NCBI GenBank assembly: GCA_037954235.1
Contig: JBBMOA010000001.1
Location: 14,089,980 to 14,153,979 of the forward strand
From: Aulostomus chinensis
Taxonomy: Eukaryota > Chordata > Actinopteri > Syngnathiformes > Aulostomidae
Reading direction: 5' to 3'
Length of the DNA: 64,000 nt
Part shown: in pieces, positions 57,011 through 64,000 of the stretch
How positions within the stretch are numbered: the first letter of the stretch is position 1
Layout: each line of letters opens with the position of its first letter
The notes under the pieces: generated by a model
The model's input: only the letters and a program-made list of their open reading frames with translations
Told to the model about the DNA's origin: nothing
Database searches by the model: none
Position numbers and translations under genes: made by a program

Positions 57011-57979
57011 GCTCTTGTTAGAACGGTTCTGATCCACCTCCCCTCCCCCTGTAGCTCCTCCTGTGTCCCCTCAGCGCTCTTGTTAGAACGGTTCTGATCC
57101 ACCTTCCCTCCCCCTGTAGCTCCTCCTGTGTCCCCTCAGCGCTCTTGTTAGAACGGTTCTGATCCACCTTCCCTCCCCCTGTAGCTCCTCCTGTGTCCCC
57201 TCAGCGCTCTTGTTAGAACGGTTCTGATCCACCTCCCCTCCCCCTGTAGCTCCTCCTGTGTCCCCTCAGCGCTCTTGTTAGGACGGTTCTGATCCACCTT
57301 CCTCCCCCTGTAGCTCCTCCTGTGTCCCCTCAGCGCTCTTGTTAGAACGGTTCTGATCCACCTTCCCTCCCCCTGTAGCTCCTCCTGTGTCCCCTCAGGC
57401 TCTTGTTAGAACGGTTATGATCCACCTTCCCTCCCCCTGTAGCTCCTCCTGTGTCCCCTCAGCGCTCTTGTTAGAACGGTTCTGATCCACCTTCCCTCCC
57501 CCTGTAGCTCCTCCTGTGTCCCCTCAGCGCTCTTGTTAGAACGGTTCTGATCCACCTCCCCTCCCCCTGTAGCTCCTCCTGTGTCCCCTCAGCGCTCTTG
57601 TTAGAAGGGTTCTGATCCACCTTCCCTCCCCCTGCAGCTCCTCCTGTGTCCCCTCAGCGCTCTTGTTAGGACGGTTCTGATCCACCTTCCTCCCCCTGTA
57701 GCTCCTCCTGTGTCCCCTCAGCGCTCTTGTTAGAACGGTTCTGATCCACCTTCCCTCCCCCTGTAGCTCCTCCTGTGTCCCCTCAGGCTCTTGTTAGAAC
57801 GGTTCTGATCCACCTTCCCTCCCCCTGTAGCTCCTCCTGTGTCCCCTCAGCGCTCTTGTTAGAATGGTTCTGATCCACCTTCCCTCCCCCTGTAGCTCCT
57901 CCTGTGTCCCCTCAGCGCTCTTGTTAGAACGGTTCTGATCCACCTCCCCTCCCCCTGTAGCTCCTCCTGTGTCCCCTCA
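57011..57979 (+). repeat. 65-bp minisatellite, about 15 copies, within the laminin intron
   Basis: The unit GCTCTTGTTAGAACGGTTCT, GATCCACCTTCCCTCCCCCT, GTAGCTCCTCCTGTGTCCCC, TCAGC repeats about 15 times. Each unit ends with a pyrimidine tract and CAG, i.e. a copy of an intron 3' end. The last unit ends CAC at the exon boundary. Confidence 0.96.
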
Positions 57980-58965
57980 CGTTTCCAAACTCCCTCCCAC
58001 TGGCTGGTGCTGAAGGAGGGCCAGAGCTCCTCCTACAGGAGCCCATCCTGGCCTCCCCCGCTGCAGCTCCTCCACTGACCTCCCACCAGAGAGATGAGCC
58101 CCCTGGTTCAGAGGTGACAGACCACCTCTGGGAGCAGACAACAGAGACCACATCAGGCTGGACTCCGTGCAGGTACGGAGGCTGACGGCTGCTGAGTGAG
58201 TGAGTTTACGACGCTCCCACGCTGCGGTGGACTCCACCGTGTCCAGGCTTTGGGCAGATACGTCTTCATCCTCCACCACCACCAGCCGTTCCACCCCACC
58301 CACCCTGTGCAGGTCTACATTACCAGGGTTGGATCTGGCAGGGTGGAGGATCTTTGATTCATCTTAGCTTTCCTGCTCCGGCTGTTTGAGAAACATTCAA
58401 ATGGAGATGGTTGTTTGCGTCTTTCAGGCCACGCCAACGCCTCCTTCTGTCCCCACGCTTACGGCTGCCGAAACGTGGCGGTGTCTGAAAACCAGATCAT
58501 TCTGGATGTGCCGGACCACCAGGTCCTCCTCACCTGCAGGTTCCTGCAGGCAGAGCCCTGTGGTGGTAGGTTTCCTGCTCCTCTGCTGGACTGATACCCT
58601 CTCCCTTTCCCGACATGTATCTGCTGTTTCTACTCTGTGCCTCCTTCTCCTCTGTCAGGCCTGGACTTCTTCCTTCTGTCTCTCCAGGATTACGTCCTGG
58701 TGGTGCCTGAGAGCAGCTCCAGCTCCAGCTCCCTGAACCAAGAACCACTGGAGAAATCTGACCACTTCATCAGCAACTGTGGCCTCAACAGCTTTCATGT
58801 CAAGTCGGTGTCTCTCAGCCTGAGTTGGTCCATGTTCTGTATCCCTGAATGTTCTAGAGGAACTAAACTGGGCCTGACTGGGACGCTTCTGTCTGCTCAG
58901 ATTTGGGTTGTGAATGCATTCAGATGTCATTTACAAGCATTGGAACTAAAGACCTGAGCCTCAAG

Positions 58966-59010
58966 AATATTTATATATATTATATATATAATATATTATA
59001 TTTATATATT
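58966..59010. repeat. AT-rich simple repeat
   Basis: TATATATATTATATATATAA and similar sequence within the last laminin intron remnant. Confidence 0.9.
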
Positions 59011-59490
59011 TGATTTACTTTCTCTTGCAGGGTTTCATTTTGTGCTAATTTTCTTGTTAAGATCTTTGTTTTTTTTTTGTCCTTCCATTTAGCAAGTTTG
59101 GCTAAGAACCGTTTCCCACTAAACTAATTTTCCTAAAATGTCTCGCTAACGTTTCCTTTTTCTCTGTCGTCCCTCCTGTCCTTCGTCTCCATTCTGTCTC
59201 AGCTCAGCTGTGTCTCTTGGGCTCTCTTCAACAACGGCGCCCTGCCTTGTGCCTGCCATGAGGTTGGAGCTGAGAGTGACACCTGCGAGTCATTTGGTGG
59301 TCGGTGCCGCTGAAGGCCCCACGTGATTGGCCGAGACTGCTACATGTGGACCGCGGGTTGCTGGGGATTCCCCACTGCAGACGTGAGTGTCAGATTGGAT
59401 GAATGATGAGTAAGAAGGGCTTTTAATGATGAGTGAGAGGACGGACCAAACCAACCTGTCCAACCATCAGAGGACAGTTTGTTGTTCTAG

Positions 59491-62400
59491 TTTCAACTCT
59501 TACTACATGACTGTGAGCATCATTTCGAGGTTATTAGCAACTCTTACTACATGACTCAGCATCATTTTTAGGTTACTCGCAACTTTCACTACACTACTGT
59601 TAGCATCATTTTGAGTTCATTAGCAATTCTTCCTACATCACTGTCGCATCATTTCAGATCATTACCAATTCTTCTGACATCACTGTCCCAATATTTTGAG
59701 GTTCGTAGCAACACTTACTACATGACTGTCAGCATCACTTTGAGGTTATTCGAAACTTTCACTCCATTACTGTTTGCATCATTTTGAGTTCATTAGCAAT
59801 TATTACAACATCACTGTCGCATCATTTTGAGATCATTAGCAATTCTTCCGACATCACTGTCGCATTATTTGGAGGTTCGCAGCAACTCTTACTACACGAC
59901 TGTCAGCATCACTTCGAGGTTTTTCGAAACGTTCATTCCATTACTGTTAGCATCATCTTGAGTTCATTAGCAATTCTTCCGACATCACTGTCGCATTATT
60001 TTGAGGTTCGTAGCAACTTTTACGACATTACTGTCGCATTATTTTGAGGTTCGTAGCAACTCTTAGTACAAGACTGTCAGCATCACTTTGAGGTTGTTCG
60101 AAACACTTACTACATCACTGTCAGCATCACTGAGTTGATTAGCCAGTATCACTACATTACTGTTAGCATCATTTTGAGGTTAGAAGCAACTTTTACTACA
60201 TGACTGACAGCATCACTTTTAGGTTGTTCGAAACACTTACTACATTACTGTAAGCATCACTGAGTTAATTAGCAACTATCTCTACATTACTGTTAGCAAC
60301 ATTTTGAGTTCATTAGCAATTCTTCCGACATCACTGTCGCAATATTTTGAGGTTCATAGCAACACTTACTACATGTCTGTCAGCATCACTTTGAGGTTAT
60401 TTCGAAACTTTCACTCCATTACTGTTAGCATCATTTTGAGTTCATTAGCAATTCTTACTACATCACTGTCGCATCATTTTGAGATCATTAGCAATTCTTC
60501 CGACATCACTGTCGCATTATTTTGAGTTTCGTAGCAACTGTTACTACATGACTGTCAGCATCACTTTGAGGTTATTTGAAACACTTACTACATTACTGTC
60601 AGCATCACTTTAACTTTATTCGCAACTATCACTACATTACTATTAGCATTATTTTGAGGTTTGTAACAACTCTTATTACAGTACTGTCGCATTATTTTGA
60701 GGTTCGTAGCAACTCTTAGTACATGACTGTCAGCATCACTTTGAGGTTATTCGAAAATTTCACTCCATTACTGTTAGCATCATTTTGAGTTCATTAGCAA
60801 TTCTTACTACATCACTGTCGCATCATTTTCAGATCATTAGCAATTCTTCTGACATCACTGTCACATTATTTTGAGGTTCGTAGCAACTCTTACTACATTA
60901 TTGTTGCATTATTTTCAGGTTCGTAGCACCTCTTACTACATGACTTTCAGCATCACTTTGAGTTTATTAGCAAGTATCACTACATTACTGTTAGCATCAT
61001 TTTGAGTTGTTGAGCAATTCTCACGACATCACTGTAGCATTAAATTGAGTTCATTAGCAACTCTTACTAAATGACTGTCAGCATCACTTTGAGATTGTTC
61101 GAAACTCTTCCTACATTACTGTAAGCATCACTGAGTTTCTTAGCAACTATCACTGCATTACTGTTAGTATCATCTTGAGTTCATTAGCAATTCTTCCGAC
61201 ATCACTGTCGCAATATTTTGAGGTTCGTAGCAACTTTTACTACATTACTGTCGCATTATTTTGAGGTTCGTAGCAACACTTACTACATGACTGTCAGCAT
61301 CACTTTGAGGTTATTCGAAAGTTTCACTCCATTACTGTTAGCATCATTTTGAGTTCATTAGCAATTCTTACGACATCACTGTAGCATCATTTTGAGATCA
61401 TTAGCAATTCTTCTGACATCACTGTCGCATTATTTTGAGGTTTTTAGCAACTCTTAGTACATGACTGTCAGCATCACTTTGAGGTTATTCGAAACACTTA
61501 CTACATTACTGTAAGCATCACTGAGTTGATTAGCAACTATCACTACATTACTGTTAGCATCATCTTGAGTTCATTAGCAATTCTTCCGACATCACTGTCG
61601 CAATATTTTGAGGTTCGTAGCAACTTTTACTACATTACTGTCGCATTATTTTGAGGTTCGTAGCAACACTTACTACATGACTGTCAGCATCACTTTGAGG
61701 TTATTCGAAAGTTTCACTCCATTACTGTTAGCATCATTTTGAGTTCATTAGCAATTCTTACGACATCACTGTAGCATCATTTTGAGATCATTAGCAATTC
61801 TTCTGACATCACTGTCGCATTATTTTGAGGTTTTTAGCAACTCTTAGTACATGACTGTCAGCATCACTTTGAGGTTATTCGAAACACTTACTACATTACT
61901 GTAAGCATCACTGAGTTGATTAGCAACTATCACTACATTACAGTTAGCATCATTTTGAGTTCATGAGCTATTCTTCCGACATCACTGTCGCAATATTTTG
62001 AGTTTCGCAGCAACTCTTACTACATTACTGTTAGCATCATTTTGAGTTCATGAGCTATTCTTCCGACATCACTGTCGCAATATTTTGAGTTTCGCAGCAA
62101 CTCTTACTACATTACTGTCGCATTATTTTGAGGTTCGTAGCAACTCTTAGTACATGACTGTCAGCATCACTTTGAGGTTATTCGAAACTTTTACTCCATT
62201 ACTGTTAGCATCATTTTGAGTTCATTAGCAATTCTTACTACACCACTGTCGCATCATTTTCAGATCATTAGCAATTCTTCTGACATCACTGTCACATTAT
62301 TTTGAGGTTCGTAGCAACTCTTACGACATTATTGTTGCATTATTTTAAGGTTCGTAGCAACTCTTACTACATTACTGTCAGCATCACTTTGAGTTTATTA

Positions 62401-64000
62401 GCAACTATCACTACATTACTGTTAGCATCATTTTGAGTTGTTGAGCAATTCTCACGACATCACTGTAGCTTTGAATTGAGTTCATTACCAACTCTTACTA
62501 AATGACTGTCAGCATCACTTTGAGGTTGTTCGAAACTCTTACTACATTACTGTAATTATCACTGAGTTTCTTAGCAACTATCACGACATTACTGTTAGCA
62601 TCCTCTTGAGTTCATTAGCAATTCTTCCGACATCACTGTCGCAATATTTTGAGGTTCGTAGCAACTTTTACTACATTTCTTTCGCATTATTTTGAGGTTT
62701 GTAGCAACACTTACGACATGACTGTCAGCATCACTTTGAGGTTATTCGAAAATTTCACTCCATTACATTTAGCATCATTTTGAGTTCATTAGCAATACTT
62801 ACGACATCACTGTCGCATCATTTTGAGATCATCAGCAATTCTTCCGACATCACTGTCGCATTATTTTGAGGTTTGTAGCAACTCTTAGTACATGACTGTC
62901 AGCATCACTTTGAGGTTATTCGAAACACTTACGACATTACTGTAAGCATCACTGACTTGATTAATAACTATCACTACATTTCTGTTTGCATCATTTTGAG
63001 TTCATTAGCAATTCTTCCGACATCACTGCCGCAATATTTTGAGGTTCGTAACAACTCTTACTACATTACTGTCAGCATCACTTCAACTTTATTAGCAACT
63101 ATCACTACATTACTATTAGCATCATTTTGAGGTTAGTTGCAACTCTTAGTACATGACTGTCAGCATTACTTTGAGGTTATGCGAAACGTTCACTGCATTA
63201 CTGTTAGCATCATTTTGAGTTCATTCGCAATTCTTACTAAATCACTGTCGCATCATTTTGAGATCTTTCACAATTCTTCCGACATCACTGTCGAATTATT
63301 CTGAGGTTCGTAGCAACTCTTACTACATGACTGTCACCATCACTTTGAGGTTTTTCGAAACTCTTCCTACATCACTTTAAGCATCACTGAGTTTCTTAGC
63401 AACTATCACTACATTACTGTTAGCATCATTTTAAGTTCATTAGCAATTCTTCCGACATCACTGTCGCAATATTTTGAGGTTCGTAGCAACTTTTACTACA
63501 TTACTGTCGCATTTTATTGAGTTTCGTGGCAACTCTTACTACATTATTGTTGCATTATTTTAAGGTTCGTAGCAACCCTTACTACATTACTGTCAGCATC
63601 ACTGAGTTTCTTCGCAACTATCACTACATTACTGTTAGCATCATGTTGAGTTCATTAGCAATTCTTACGACATCACTTTCCCATCAGTTTGAGATCATTA
63701 CCAATTCTTCTGACATTACTGTCGCATTATTTTGAGGTTCAAAGCAACTCTTACTACATGACTGTCATCATCACTTTGAGGTTGTTCAAAACACTTACTA
63801 CATTACTGTAAGCATCACTGAGTTTATTAGCATCGATCACGACGTTACTGTTAGCATCATTTTGAGATCTTGAGCAATTCTTCTGACATCACTGTCGCAT
63901 TATTTTGAGATCTTTAGCAATTCTTCTGACATCACTGTCGCATCATTTTGAGATCTTTAGCAATTCTTCTGACATCACTGTCGCATTATTTTGAGGTTCG
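59491..64000 (-). repeat. Satellite, higher-order subfamily, reverse orientation
   Basis: Same orientation and subfamily as 1-1358. A 390-bp segment is repeated at about 61140-61529 and 61530-61919, equal to nine monomers (173 + 217 bp). It runs off the right edge. Frames at 59784, 60304 and 63517 are repeat translations. Confidence 0.94.

Larger units (their letters stand above)
56880..59382 (+). pseudogene. Laminin alpha chain (LAMA5-like) pseudogene, six exon remnants
   Basis: Exon remnants with splice sites: 56880-56987 (FSMDYVEPSVRCISTHGRFP), ~57981-58172, ~58230-58342 (RYVFILHHHQPFHPTHPVQV), 58428-58565 (HANASFCPHAYGCRNVAV), 58688-~58803 (DYVLVVPESS, HFISNCGLNSFHV) and 59203-59382 (ALFNNGALPCACHEVGA, RPHVIGRDC). 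The order fits the region ahead of and into laminin-type EGF repeats of LAMA5/LAMA3. Breaks: the acceptor of exon 2 reads CCCCTCAC instead of CAG, a one-base frameshift ends exon 3, another lies in exon 4 (CTGCAGGTTCCTGCAGG), and TGA replaces an expected Cys codon in exon 6 (TGCCGCTGAAGGCCC), with later Cys losses. Only this internal part is present. Confidence 0.82.

Overview
The window reads as a repeat-dense, probably heterochromatic stretch of a teleost (percomorph-type) fish genome. Evidence for this: vertebrate-type U1 and U2 snRNA genes with spliceosome-critical motifs, tRNA genes and relics without encoded CCA, a two-exon C2H2 zinc-finger gene of a fish-expanded type, hAT-type transposase relics, an L2/CR1-like LINE with the GGCAAGGCAAGG tail common in fish, a solo LTR, GT (guanine)-repeat microsatellites and spliced pseudo-exons of a laminin alpha chain. 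No bacterial or viral coding region is seen. Most open frames in the window are translations of satellite or of snRNA spacer.

Layout. 1-1358 is satellite in reverse orientation. 1359-9444 is a large inverted duplication: two ~1.55 kb arms face each other across ~5 kb that holds a good tRNA-Lys, a decayed tRNA-Phe, a D-arm-deleted tRNA-Asn and SINE-like pieces. 9445-11851 is satellite in forward orientation. 11852-19637 is a tandem array of 1483-bp units, each with one U1 and one U2 gene on the minus strand (five full units plus a truncated one). 19725-39150 is forward satellite interrupted by a 5'-truncated LINE (20716-23197) and a solo LTR (24663-25104); it contains a 3505-bp tandem duplication with a nested 518-bp one, and a short interstitial telomeric tract (37967-38012). 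39150-52390 is more ordinary DNA: a broken hAT transposase, a CRE-containing promoter region, an apparently intact zinc-finger gene (41849-44242), LINE and hAT fragments, a third diverged copy of the inverted-arm repeat, and two tRNA-Ala-like genes. 52391-54780 is satellite again. 54781-56314 is a duplicate of the hAT/promoter block, followed by a 43-bp minisatellite and a laminin-alpha pseudogene (56880-59382) whose intron is filled by a 65-bp minisatellite. 59491-64000 is satellite back in reverse orientation.

The satellite is built on a ~43-44 bp monomer. Two subfamilies can be told apart: an older-looking one with a four-monomer (about 173 bp) or five-monomer (about 217 bp) higher-order period (1-1358, 9445-11851, 19725-24662, 59491-64000), and a more homogeneous single-monomer one (25105-39150, 52391-54780).

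Functional content is small: the U1/U2 array (spliceosomal RNA supply), one plausible tRNA-Lys, and one zinc-finger gene of the kind often found among repeats. All coordinates of repeats are by eye and good to about 10 bp unless stated.
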